Positions 16,993-24,688 of a DNA stretch of 57,030 bases are shown piece by piece. This stretch comes from ChocPot-Mid sp043804925 (lineage in GTDB: Bacteria > Bacteroidota > Ignavibacteria > Kapaibacteriales > UBA2268). The notes beneath the pieces were generated by a model. That model was given only the letters and a program-made list of their open reading frames with translations, was not told the DNA's origin and made no database searches. Position 1 is the first letter of the stretch, and each line of letters opens with the position of its first letter. Location of the stretch: contig JAZDIP010000016.1 in the NCBI GenBank assembly GCA_043804925.1, positions 1-57,030 on the forward strand, read 5' to 3'. The translations under genes and the position numbers were made by a program.

Positions 16993-17709
16993 TTACATTA
17001 GTCCCATCTCTGCAAAACTACGGTAGTGATTACCGGCTACAATTATATGGTCATAAACTTTTATTCCAATAATATTACCCGATTCAATAAGCTGACGAGT
17101 TATGTGAATATCTTCTTTTGAGGGTTCAGGATTACCGGACGGGTGATTATGCAATAAAATTATCGAAGCTGCAGATTCGGAAATAGCAGTTTTGAAAACT
17201 TCACGAGGATGCACTAAACTTGCATTTAAAGTTCCCTGGCTTACGATAATCTCCCTAAAAATATGATTCGATGAATTGAGCAGTAAGGTTCTGAATGTTT
17301 CAGCTTTTTCAGCTCTCAAGCGAGGAATATAAAAATTGGCTATATCACCCGGTGATTGAATTCTTTTAAATGGTTCAAAAGGTTCTGATTGACAACGCCT
17401 GCCAAGCTCGAAGGCAGCAGCTAATGTTATTGCTTTTGTCTCTCCTAATCCTTTATACTTCTTAAATTCACTAAAATCACATGAAGCTATATTTGCTAAT
17501 CCGGAATATTTCAAAACCAAATCTCTGGCTATGTCAATCGCAGAATATCCCTTGCTACCGCTTCTAATCAATATTGCAATTAACTCTGAATCTGATAATG
17601 CTCCACTTCCAAGTTTTTTCAAACGTTCTCTTGGTCTGTCGTCTTCGTTCAGTTCCTTAATGCTTTTATAATTATTCTCGTAAACATCGGAGTGATGTTT
17701 TTTAATCAT
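16993..17709 (-). CDS. radC: RadC-family JAB/MPN protein
   Basis: A full-length RadC of 238 residues. The N-terminal helix-hairpin-helix part has RPRERLKKLGSGALSDSELIAILIRSG and FKKYKGLGETKA. The C-terminal JAMM metal site has H187-x-H189 in HNHPSGNPEPSKED with D200. RadC was once linked to DNA repair, but its biochemical role is unsettled. It starts 11 bases after the cutA stop and is co-transcribed with it. Confidence 0.95.
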   Translation of the reverse strand: MIKKHHSDVYENNYKSIKELNEDDRPRERLKKLGSGALSDSELIAILIRSGSKGYSAIDIARDLVLKYSGLANIASCDFSEFKKYKGLGETKAITLAAAFELGRRCQSEPFEPFKRIQSPGDIANFYIPRLRAEKAETFRTLLLNSSNHIFREIIVSQGTLNASLVHPREVFKTAISESAASIILLHNHPSGNPEPSKEDIHITRQLIESGNIIGIKVYDHIIVAGNHYRSFAEMGLM

Positions 17710-17720
17710 TGCAAGACCTT

Positions 17721-18050
17721 CTATTTCTGAATTGAATTAATCAGCCATTTGTAATACTCAGCATGTGCATAATCGGCAGGCAAAGCCAATATTTCAGGAA
17801 CTTCATCATTGGATAGCTGTATTATTCTTTCTTCTAATTCACTTAATTTTGATTCTGCAGTTTTAATTATTAAAAGGTATTCATTCCTTTCATGGAGTGA
17901 ACTATGCCAACTAAAAAAGGAAGTTAAATTTTGTACTATTGATACACAAGCAGCTAAACCATCAGAAACTATAATCTTAGCAATATGCCTTGCACTTTGC
18001 AACGTATCTGTAGTTACAAGCACTATTCGAATTTCTGTTACTTTTTCCAT
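17721..18050 (-). CDS. cutA: CutA1-like divalent-ion tolerance protein
   Basis: A 109-residue CutA1: IRIVLVTTDTLQSARHIAKIIVSDGLAACVSI, then SFFSWHSSLHERNEYLLIIKTAESKLSELEERI, and the C-terminal VPEILALPADYAHAEYYKWL. CutA1 forms a very stable trimer with a ferredoxin-like fold related to PII proteins; its physiological role is uncertain despite the copper-tolerance name. It is the first gene of a two-gene unit with radC. Confidence 0.92.
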   Translation of the reverse strand: MEKVTEIRIVLVTTDTLQSARHIAKIIVSDGLAACVSIVQNLTSFFSWHSSLHERNEYLLIIKTAESKLSELEERIIQLSNDEVPEILALPADYAHAEYYKWLINSIQK

Positions 18051-18109
18051 ATTTTTTTTTGATATTTGTAATTAATAAAAGTAGAAATTAAAAAACAAAT
18101 ATACAAAAA

Positions 18110-18388
18110 ATGATTGAAATATTTATTTTTCATTTGCATATTGTCGGAGCACTTTATGCTTTCACAAAAAATTGGCAAACCGGAGGGCTGAAATCAGGTA
18201 TTTTAGCACTACTGATTATTGGCTTGATTTTCACTATAGGTTGGGCTTTGACCAATCCCGTTGCCTGGTTGATTATGCCTGACAAATGGGCTTCCATCTG
18301 GTTTTCCCAAGATACTTTATCATTGGTATTGCTTTTAATTCCTGAAACTATATTTTTCTATATCTTTTTCGTTAAAGATAAACATTAA
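18110..18388 (+). CDS. Small membrane protein, three predicted helices
   Basis: A 92-residue protein with three hydrophobic segments, at about residues 4-18, 29-54 and 66-88 (LSLVLLLIPETIFFYIFFV), and the motif WALTNPVAWLIMPDKW between the last two. I do not recognise a named family. It is divergent from cutA and convergent with the next gene. Its clean membrane pattern and isolated position support a real gene. Confidence 0.65.
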   Translation: MIEIFIFHLHIVGALYAFTKNWQTGGLKSGILALLIIGLIFTIGWALTNPVAWLIMPDKWASIWFSQDTLSLVLLLIPETIFFYIFFVKDKH

Positions 18389-18499
18389 ATTTAATTCATT
18401 TACGGAAAACGAAAATGGAAATTTGGAAATTATGTCAACTGTGCTATCCGGCATATCTCAATTGATTGTTTTTGAAACTTGCCGCTGGCAAATTTGTAT

Positions 18500-19480
18500 C
18501 TACAATTGAAATACATTGATTAATTCCCACTTAATATTTGATTTAATTTGTTCGATTACATATTGTTCGCCAACTTGAATTTTAGCATTAACATTATAAT
18601 CTGTTTCAAGTGATTCAACTCTTCCGGTTGCTTTCAGCTGCATTTTTGCCTTACCTTCACCGGTAACACCTGTTACTTTGACCAATCCTGAAATATTATA
18701 TGTAAAACTGTCTTTATTCAGAGGTAGAATATTTAATGATTCCCCTTCGAGAGTGTATGCTCCTGCATTATAGTTTACTATCCTGAAAGCTAATGTGTCA
18801 TTAAAACTGTATCCATTCAGTTCAAGAGATATTGGTGAATACCATAAACTGTCTTTTGCAACTTTTTCCTGTGGTAATATAATTTTTTTCATATCAGCCA
18901 AATATGCAAGATGCTCCTTAGAAAGTCCATTAACCCAAATATACATCTCGACATCAGACAAATACCCTTCCCCCTTTTCCCTGACATAATCTAAAGTTTC
19001 ATCAATATCTGCTCCCTGAATTTTTGCAACCTCACCATAAGGAGAGTAAATCATTTCGAATTCCCTTCCGATAGGAACAGTCTTGCTGTTGAGGTCTTTA
19101 AACCGCAGGGCATTCCCTTGCATATCCATTGTATTAAACTCAAAAACAGTTTCTCCCTCTTTAAATTTATATGCTAATGAATCAACTGTTACTACCAAAG
19201 TTTGAAATCCTCCTTCGGCACTCGAAGGAACTTTTAAAGTCAGATAATAAGTTATTTCGCGGCTGTAATCCTTTGTTGATTGGTCAGGTAATATCCTATG
19301 AATATTTGTTACTTCAATTATTTTTGTTGTAAAAAAAGTACCCGTTTTATGAACTACCCGTAATCCATACATAGGTATTTCTTCTTTTTTCTCTCCTTTT
19401 ACGGCATCTTCTTGTGAATACAAATTTGTAAGTGAAAATACAATCATCAAAACTATGCTAAATAAATTTGTCTTTCTCAT
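18500..19480 (-). CDS. Secreted protein, possibly DUF6263-like
   Basis: A 326-residue protein with a Sec signal peptide (MRKTNLFSIVLMIVFSLTNLYSQ, cleavage near residue 23). The rest is beta-rich with a central helical part: YYLTLKVPSSAEGGFQTLVVTVDSLAYKF, PIGREFEMIYSPYGEVAKIQGADID and a C-terminal GEGKAKMQLKATGRV. This pattern resembles DUF6263 proteins of Bacteroidota, but the assignment is tentative. Its start overlaps the stop of the Nudix gene by 4 bases, so the two are translated together. Confidence 0.7.
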   Translation of the reverse strand: MRKTNLFSIVLMIVFSLTNLYSQEDAVKGEKKEEIPMYGLRVVHKTGTFFTTKIIEVTNIHRILPDQSTKDYSREITYYLTLKVPSSAEGGFQTLVVTVDSLAYKFKEGETVFEFNTMDMQGNALRFKDLNSKTVPIGREFEMIYSPYGEVAKIQGADIDETLDYVREKGEGYLSDVEMYIWVNGLSKEHLAYLADMKKIILPQEKVAKDSLWYSPISLELNGYSFNDTLAFRIVNYNAGAYTLEGESLNILPLNKDSFTYNISGLVKVTGVTGEGKAKMQLKATGRVESLETDYNVNAKIQVGEQYVIEQIKSNIKWELINVFQL

Positions 19481-20115
19481 AAGTTCAATCCTTTTTTTAT
19501 TTCTGAAAAATTAAACAAAGACCATGACGCAAGTGTCATTCCGTCCCAAATTTCATTACTACTTATTTTCTTAATTATTTCTTCTTCTTTTAAAGTCAAT
19601 ATCTCAAATTCCTCTGTTTCATCCGGGCAAGTTTCAGATTTTAATAAATCGGAAGCAACAAACACACTGCATATCTCATTTGTAACTCCGTTATATGGAT
19701 TAAATTTGCCTATTAACTCGATTTTTTTAGCTAAGTATCCGGCTTCTTCATGCAACTCATCTGAGGCATTATCTTCAATCCTTTTTTCTTTTGCTAATCC
19801 TCCTCCCGGAAATTCTATGCTGAATCTGTGATTCAGATATCTATATTGACGAACCATCACGAAAGTATTATTTCCAAGGATGGGAATTACTATGCATGCC
19901 CCACGTGAATCAACAAAATGATATTCGCCTTTTTTACTATTTGGCAAAATATACTCGTCGAATCTGTAATTCCAATAAGGATTACGAAAAATAACTTCCG
20001 ATGAAACAGTTTCATATTTCTTTACCACTTTTCTCTCCGTATTATAAAACGAATAAAACATGAGACGTTTATTCTTTAAATTTAATAAATCCAATTTCAA
20101 AATATAACAAAACAT
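19477..20115 (-). CDS. Nudix hydrolase with a divergent Nudix box
   Basis: A 212-residue Nudix protein, probably acting on ADP-ribose or another nucleoside diphosphate. The region FPGGGLAKEK..DNASDELHEEAGY (about 103-127) is the Nudix box. E120, E123 and E124 are kept, but the usual Arg before the first of them is D119 and spacing to the upstream Glu is shifted by one. The N-terminal strand and VDSRGACIVIPIL fit the ADP-ribose pyrophosphatase subgroup. Several Met codons (1, 19) could start it. Confidence 0.85.
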   Translation of the reverse strand: MFCYILKLDLLNLKNKRLMFYSFYNTERKVVKKYETVSSEVIFRNPYWNYRFDEYILPNSKKGEYHFVDSRGACIVIPILGNNTFVMVRQYRYLNHRFSIEFPGGGLAKEKRIEDNASDELHEEAGYLAKKIELIGKFNPYNGVTNEICSVFVASDLLKSETCPDETEEFEILTLKEEEIIKKISSNEIWDGMTLASWSLFNFSEIKKGLNL

Positions 20116-20177
20116 ACTAATCTCAAGAAAATTTCATATTTTTGGAAAAATTTTTCAATATCTTTTTAAAATTCAAA

Positions 20178-21152
20178 ATGATTAAAATAAGCGTAATTGG
20201 GACAGGACATTTAGGCAGTATTCATACACGGCTTTGGAAAAGCAATCCGAATGTCGAACTAACCGGTATTTATGATACAGATAAAACTCAAGCTGAAAAA
20301 GTTGCTGCCGGTTATGGTTGCAAAGTGTTCGATACTTTACAGGATGCACTTGAAAACTCAGATGGTACAACTATTGCTGTGCCGACTTCTTTGCATCATG
20401 AAATAGCATTAAAATCTCTTGACAAAGGTGTACATTGCCTTATAGAAAAACCAATCACAAGCAATTCAGGTGAAGCTTATGACCTTATTAAAAAAGCAAA
20501 TGACAAAGGTTTGCTAATTCAGGTCGGACATGTTGAAAGGTTCAACCCTGCTCTCGCTTCTCTTCAGGATTTCCCAGTGAACCCAATGTTTATTGAAGCC
20601 CACAGATTAGCCCAGTTCAAACCACGGGCAACCGATGTTTCCGTAATTTTAGATTTAATGATTCATGATATTGACATAATGCTTTGGCTTGTTAAATCAA
20701 AAGTAAAAAAAATTGATGCAAACGGTGTGGCTGTCCTGACCGAAACACCAGATATATGCAATGCAAGAATCACTTTTGAAAATGGTGCTGTCGCTAATTT
20801 AACAGCATCACGTATATCTGCAAATCCAATGCGAAAAATGCGAATCTTCCAGCAAAATGCTTATATATCAATAGATTTTGGAAAACAAGACGTTGAAATT
20901 TTCAGAATAATAAATGAAGATGAAAAGTTCGGATTAAATGATATTCCTGCAACTATGCTCGGTACCATTGAAGCCGGTCTGCAAAATAAGAAAATCATCT
21001 ATCATAAGCCCATTATACCGGAAATAAATGCCATAGCAGAAGAGCAAAACGCTTTTATTCAGGCAATTCAGGAAAAATCATCTGTTGCCGTCAGTGCCGA
21101 AGAAGCCGCTGAAGCTCTTAGAATTGCCGAATTGATTTCAGAACAACTTTAG
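20178..21152 (+). CDS. Gfo/Idh/MocA-family oxidoreductase
   Basis: An NAD(P)-dependent sugar dehydrogenase of 324 residues. The N-terminal Rossmann domain has ISVIGTGHLGSIHTRLW; EKPI (in CLIEKPITSN) carries the conserved Lys; VGHVERFNPAL and DLMIHDIDIMLWLV lie at the active site. The last two motifs recall enzymes that oxidise UDP-N-acetylglucosamine at C3 for lipid A (GnnA-like), but this is an inference. The ATG at 20178 is preferred over an upstream TTG at 20142, because the latter adds twelve residues not typical of the Rossmann start. Confidence 0.9.
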   Translation: MIKISVIGTGHLGSIHTRLWKSNPNVELTGIYDTDKTQAEKVAAGYGCKVFDTLQDALENSDGTTIAVPTSLHHEIALKSLDKGVHCLIEKPITSNSGEAYDLIKKANDKGLLIQVGHVERFNPALASLQDFPVNPMFIEAHRLAQFKPRATDVSVILDLMIHDIDIMLWLVKSKVKKIDANGVAVLTETPDICNARITFENGAVANLTASRISANPMRKMRIFQQNAYISIDFGKQDVEIFRIINEDEKFGLNDIPATMLGTIEAGLQNKKIIYHKPIIPEINAIAEEQNAFIQAIQEKSSVAVSAEEAAEALRIAELISEQL

Positions 21153-21537
21153 TTTAATTGTTAATGGTCAATTGTTGACCTGCGACCTGTCTTAAATAGG
21201 GTTGACAAACGGAGCAACATATAGAGAGGTGAAGGAATGAAAAGAAAGCAGATTTCATTGACAACAAAATACTATACAAAGCAGATGATGATATTCAGCA
21301 ATTGCAAAAAAATTCATAGATAGTTTTCCATTAAAATCTTAAAAGATGCACAGAGAAGATGTCGGAACAGCTATTCCTGTTTTAAAAAGGAATGACATTA
21401 TTGTAGCTGATTGAACTGATTTCGCTGATATTTTTTCGTTATCCCAACAGGATTACATTATGGTAGCAAGTCTGTCTTTTTAACAACTGACAGAACGGGA
21501 ATTTACATTCTTAACAGCGTAGCTGTGGCATTTTAAT

Positions 21538-21555
21538 AATCCGTAATTCGTAATT
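21538..21555. repeat. 7-base repeats AATCCGT/AATTCGT
   Basis: Units AATCCGT and AATTCGT plus AATT, the same family as at 182. They lie directly before the paired palindromes. Confidence 0.5.
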
Positions 21556-21567
21556 GAATCAGATGTC

Positions 21568-21631
21568 GCCACTACGTGGCTTTGACCGTTGTTTTGTGTC
21601 ATGTGCTACAAAGGTGGCACCACTACGTGGT
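21568..21631. repeat. Pair of palindromes with a CCACTACGTGG core
   Basis: GCCACTACGTGGC (21568-21580) and ACCACTACGTGGT (21619-21631) share the core CCACTACGTGG and have flanks changed in a compensated way, so each remains an inverted repeat. This suggests selection or copying as a hairpin, as in REP-type elements. Confidence 0.7.
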
Positions 21632-21732
21632 TAAGGAATTTTGTCGGAACTTTGATTTTTGTGATTTATGTGATTTTTATGATAAAACAAAATCATGGTT
21701 TCAATTAATCATATATATCATAGTTCAGACAG

Positions 21733-21885
21733 CTACTCCTCAAACATCCCCTCTTCCTCGACATCCACTCTTTTAACGCTCTTCTTAAACGTTGTCTGTA
21801 ATCCTTTGCCGGGGATTTGGACTAGCTTGTGGTTGTGCATTTCCTTAAGCACATCGAGGCAGTCGCCGTAGTAGAGTTCGTTCAT
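21733..21885 (-). pseudogene. Remnant of a site-specific DNA methyltransferase
   Basis: This minus-strand ORF of 50 codons begins MNELYYGDCLDVLKEMHN, which matches the N-terminus of adenine-specific DNA methyltransferases (strand, then GD, then LDVLKEM). It then passes straight into a Lys/Val-rich tail (QIPGKGLQTTFKKSV..) like the C-terminal end of such enzymes. The catalytic DPPY region is absent, so most of the gene has been deleted in frame. It is flanked by repeat DNA. A chance match of the short N-terminus is possible but unlikely given both ends. Confidence 0.6.
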
Positions 21886-22086
21886 AAAAATCAGTTCTTT
21901 AGTAATTTAGTTCTATAGTACTTTAGTTAATTATAAAAAATGGAAATTATGAAAGAAAGGAGTTTTTTGTAAGATAAATTAGCGGTTTCTTCTATTCTCT
22001 CTGATTGATTAGAGCAGGAAGGAATAATTTTTATACTATTATCACGTCAAGATATAATTAGATTATTTTATTTGAGGAAAGTATAT

Positions 22087-23490
22087 ATGAATAAACTTGA
22101 ATTTGACATTGTGGTTATCGGCTCAGGTCCCGGTGGTTATGTAGCGGCTATAAGGGCTTCACAATTGGGATTGAAGACTGTTTGCATTGAAAAAGCTGAA
22201 CTGGGAGGTATTTGTCTTAATTGGGGATGCATACCTACAAAAGCTTTACTGAAGAATGCCGAGCAGATGAATTTTTTAAATCATGCAGATGAATTTGGTT
22301 TTGATATAAAAGATTTTAGTTTTGATTTTCAGAAAGTGATTAAGCGTAGCCGTGAAGTATCACAGAAAATGTCTTCGGGTATCGGCTTCCTTTTCAAAAA
22401 AAATAAAGTTGAACATTTGAAAGGTTCTGCTTATATCAAATCGGAAAATACTGTCGAAGTTAAAGATAAAAATGGTAATTTGACAGATGAAATCACAGCA
22501 AAGAATATTATTATAGCTACCGGTGCAAGACCGAGAATGTTCGATGGAATTGAGGTTGACCACAAAAAGATAATCACTTCAAAAGAAGCATTGGTTTTGA
22601 ACAAGCCGCCTAAGTCTATGATAATTATGGGTGCAGGTGCTATTGGTATAGAGTTTGCATATTTTTATAATGCATTCGGTAGCGAGATTACTATTGTTGA
22701 AATGCTCGACAGAATTTTACCAATAGAAGATGCAGATGTTTCGCGGGAATTATCGAGACATTACAAGAAAGACAAAATTAATTTATTGACAAATGCACGT
22801 GTTTTGTCAGCTAAATCTACCAAAGACGGAGTCGAGGTAAAAATTCAAAAAAAGGACGGAGTAGAAGAAACTTTGAAAGCTGAAATGGCTTTAAATGCAA
22901 TCGGAATACAGGCAAATATCGAAAATATTGGTTTGGAAAATCTTGGAATTGAACTGAATCGTGGATTTATTAAAGTTGACAAGCACATGAAAACAAGTGT
23001 AGCATCAGTATATGCAATAGGCGATGTTGCCGGACCACCTTGGCTGGCTCATAAAGCAAGTGCTGAAGGAATTGAATGTGCTGAATTTATTGCAGGTCAT
23101 AAAACCGAAGGAATTGATTATAATAACATTCCGGGATGCACATATTGTAATCCTCAAGTAGCAAGTATAGGTTTAACAGAGGAGAAGGCAAAAGAAGCCG
23201 GATATGAAATCAAAATCGGTAAATTTCCTTTTACAGCTTCAGGAAAAGCCCACGGAATTGGTGAGCCAAAAGGATTTGTTAAAATCATTTTTGATGCTAA
23301 GTACGGAGAATTGCTTGGTGCTCATATGATTGGTCCTGACGTAACAGAAATGATAGGAGAAATTGGGTTGGCGAGAACACTCGGAGCAACCGGAAAATCC
23401 ATATTCAAGACAATTCATGCACATCCGACATTAAGTGAAGCAATTATGGAAGCATCTGCTCAGGCGTATGGGGAAGCGGTGAATATTTAG
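22087..23490 (+). CDS. lpdA: Dihydrolipoyl dehydrogenase
   Basis: The FAD-dependent E3 subunit of 2-oxoacid dehydrogenase complexes (and of the glycine cleavage system); it reoxidises lipoyl groups with NAD+. It has the FAD motif GSGPGGYVAA, the redox disulfide C43-C48 in GGICLNWGCIPTK, the NAD motif IMGAGAIGIEFA, AIGDVAGPPWLAHKA and the active-site HAHPTLSEA. 467 residues is normal. The start is ATG 22087, preceded by GAGGAAAG at 22074-22081; the TTG five codons upstream overlaps that ribosome site. lipB follows, a lipoate-related neighbour. Confidence 0.97.
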   Translation: MNKLEFDIVVIGSGPGGYVAAIRASQLGLKTVCIEKAELGGICLNWGCIPTKALLKNAEQMNFLNHADEFGFDIKDFSFDFQKVIKRSREVSQKMSSGIGFLFKKNKVEHLKGSAYIKSENTVEVKDKNGNLTDEITAKNIIIATGARPRMFDGIEVDHKKIITSKEALVLNKPPKSMIIMGAGAIGIEFAYFYNAFGSEITIVEMLDRILPIEDADVSRELSRHYKKDKINLLTNARVLSAKSTKDGVEVKIQKKDGVEETLKAEMALNAIGIQANIENIGLENLGIELNRGFIKVDKHMKTSVASVYAIGDVAGPPWLAHKASAEGIECAEFIAGHKTEGIDYNNIPGCTYCNPQVASIGLTEEKAKEAGYEIKIGKFPFTASGKAHGIGEPKGFVKIIFDAKYGELLGAHMIGPDVTEMIGEIGLARTLGATGKSIFKTIHAHPTLSEAIMEASAQAYGEAVNI

Positions 23491-23595
23491 TGTTGAGTGT
23501 TGAGTGTTGAGTGTTAAGTGTTGAGTGCTAAGTGTTGAGTGCTAAGTGTTAAGTGTTAAGTGTTGAGTGTTGAGTGTTAAGTGTTGAGTGTTTAG
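23491..23595. repeat. Array of fifteen 7-base units TGTTGAG/TGTTAAG
   Basis: Starting at the base after the lpdA stop, 15 units in exact 7-base register follow one another: eight TGTTGAG, four TGTTAAG, two TGCTAAG and one TGTTTAG. Only positions 3 to 5 vary. This is a tandem repeat, not a CRISPR array, as there are no spacers. Confidence 0.92.
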
Positions 23596-23634
23596 TTTTG
23601 AATTTTAAATTTTAAGTTAATAAGTAAAAAGTTG

Positions 23635-24264
23635 ATGAATGAAATTCGGGAGTGGGGATTAATTGAGTATAATGAGGCATGGCAGAAGCAAAGAGAAATT
23701 GTCGAGGAAATTCGTAGCGACAGAAAAAAAAATGTTTTTGTGATGTGCCAGCATCCATCTGTCATAACTATTGGCAGAAACGGCACTGAAGACAACATTG
23801 TTATAAATCCTGATTTTCTTGAAAAACAAGGGATTAGCGTTGTAAAGAATGACCGCGGCGGAGATGTTACACTACATAATCCCGGACAACTTGTCGGATA
23901 TCCGATATTCAATCTGGAGAATTATAAGAAGGATTTGCATTGGTTTCTAAGGGAAATTGAAAATTCTATTATCGAATTGTTGTCAGGTTACGGAATAAAA
24001 GCTGATGTATTAAAAGGACTTACAGGCGTTTGGATTAATGGCAAAAGAAAGATTTGTGCCATGGGTCTTCATTGTTCGGATTGGATAACAAGTCATGGAT
24101 TCGCCTTGAATGTGAACAATAATTTAGAGGAATTTAATTACATAATTCCTTGTGGTATAAGGGATAAGGAAGTTACATCTATAGCCAAGGAAATTGGCAT
24201 GGATATTGATTTTAATTTAGTGGAAAACAAGTGTAAAGAGGTCTTTGAAAACAGGTTTGGATAA
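23635..24264 (+). CDS. lipB: Octanoyltransferase LipB
   Basis: LipB moves octanoate from acyl-carrier protein to lipoyl domains, the first step of lipoate synthesis. It has 209 residues. The family motif usually reads RGGxxTYHGPGQ; here it is RGGDVTLHNPGQ (74-85), with Y to L and G to N changes. The catalytic pair is K139 in GKRKICAMG and C173 in IIPCGI, both present. ATG at 23635 is chosen over the adjoining TTG at 23632. lipA is not in the window. Confidence 0.93.
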   Translation: MNEIREWGLIEYNEAWQKQREIVEEIRSDRKKNVFVMCQHPSVITIGRNGTEDNIVINPDFLEKQGISVVKNDRGGDVTLHNPGQLVGYPIFNLENYKKDLHWFLREIENSIIELLSGYGIKADVLKGLTGVWINGKRKICAMGLHCSDWITSHGFALNVNNNLEEFNYIIPCGIRDKEVTSIAKEIGMDIDFNLVENKCKEVFENRFG

Positions 24265-24271
24265 AAAATAA

Positions 24272-24302
24272 TTGTTTTGAACTAAAAAAACAATTATATT
24301 TG
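24272..24302 (+). promoter_or_regulatory. Promoter of tRNA-Gly (TTG, 20 bases, TATATTTG)
   Basis: TTG at 24272-24274 and TATATTTG at 24295-24302 fit the Bacteroidota -33 and -7 elements (TTTG / TAnnTTTG). The tRNA begins 31 bases after the -7 box. The same spacing is found at 35067 and 56958. Confidence 0.6.
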
Positions 24303-24333
24303 TAACCCGTTCATAATAATGAATGGAAAAAAA

Positions 24334-24406
24334 GCGAAAGTAGCTCAGTTGGTAGAGCATAACCTTGCCAAGGTTAGGGTCGCGAGTTCGAGTCTCGTCT
24401 TTCGCT
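24334..24406 (+). tRNA. tRNA-Gly (anticodon GCC)
   Basis: A complete cloverleaf of 73 bases: acceptor GCGAAAG paired with CTTTCGC, D-arm TAGCTCAGTTGGTAGAGC, anticodon loop TTGCCAA with GCC, T-loop GTTCGAGTC, and discriminator base T. CCA is not encoded and must be added. Confidence 0.97.
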
Positions 24407-24441
24407 CGACGGCCCACGTCGTCATTTCCTCTTTATGCTGC

Positions 24442-24484
24442 ATGCCTTGCTGTCATTCCCCCCGATGGCGAGGCATTTTTTTTT
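24442..24484 (+). terminator. Rho-independent terminator after tRNA-Gly
   Basis: ATGCCTTGC pairs with GCGAGGCAT (9 bp, one G-T wobble) around a 17-base loop, followed directly by a run of T. It ends the tRNA transcript. Confidence 0.8.
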
Positions 24485-24688
24485 AATTAAACAATATATA
24501 TTTATAGTCTCGTCAATAAAATAGATTTGTTATTTAAATTTTTTTATTTAACTTTGAAAAAATGAATTTATAAACTTTGGGTTGATTGCCTATTAAGCTT
24601 TTTACATAATAACTATTATTAAATATTAAATTAGGGATTTGATTAGAAAATTACTCTGTTTTTTAAAAAGTAATTAAAAGAGTTAAAT

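Larger units (their letters stand above)
21153..21732. other. Degraded, repeat-rich stretch without intact genes
   Basis: No long credible gene is present. A start with a good ribosome site (GGTGAAGGAATG, ATG at 21238) opens a reading frame of only about 30 codons. The second half contains the palindromes at 21568 and 21619 and a T/G-rich tract (GTGATTTATGTGATTTTTATG). The region continues to 22086 and includes a methyltransferase remnant. Together this looks like an old insertion site that has decayed. Confidence 0.55.

Noticed and set aside
21576..21776. 66-residue plus-strand ORF
   Set aside because: It reads through the CCACTACGTGG palindromes and a T/G-rich repeat, and its end lies opposite the methyltransferase remnant; the peptide has no domain character.
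23491..23595. CRISPR-like array
   Set aside because: The repeats are 7 bases with no spacers, so this is a simple tandem repeat.
24334..24484. tRNA-linked integration site (att)
   Set aside because: No repeat of the tRNA 3' end and no integrase gene was seen nearby; the hairpin after it is an ordinary terminator.
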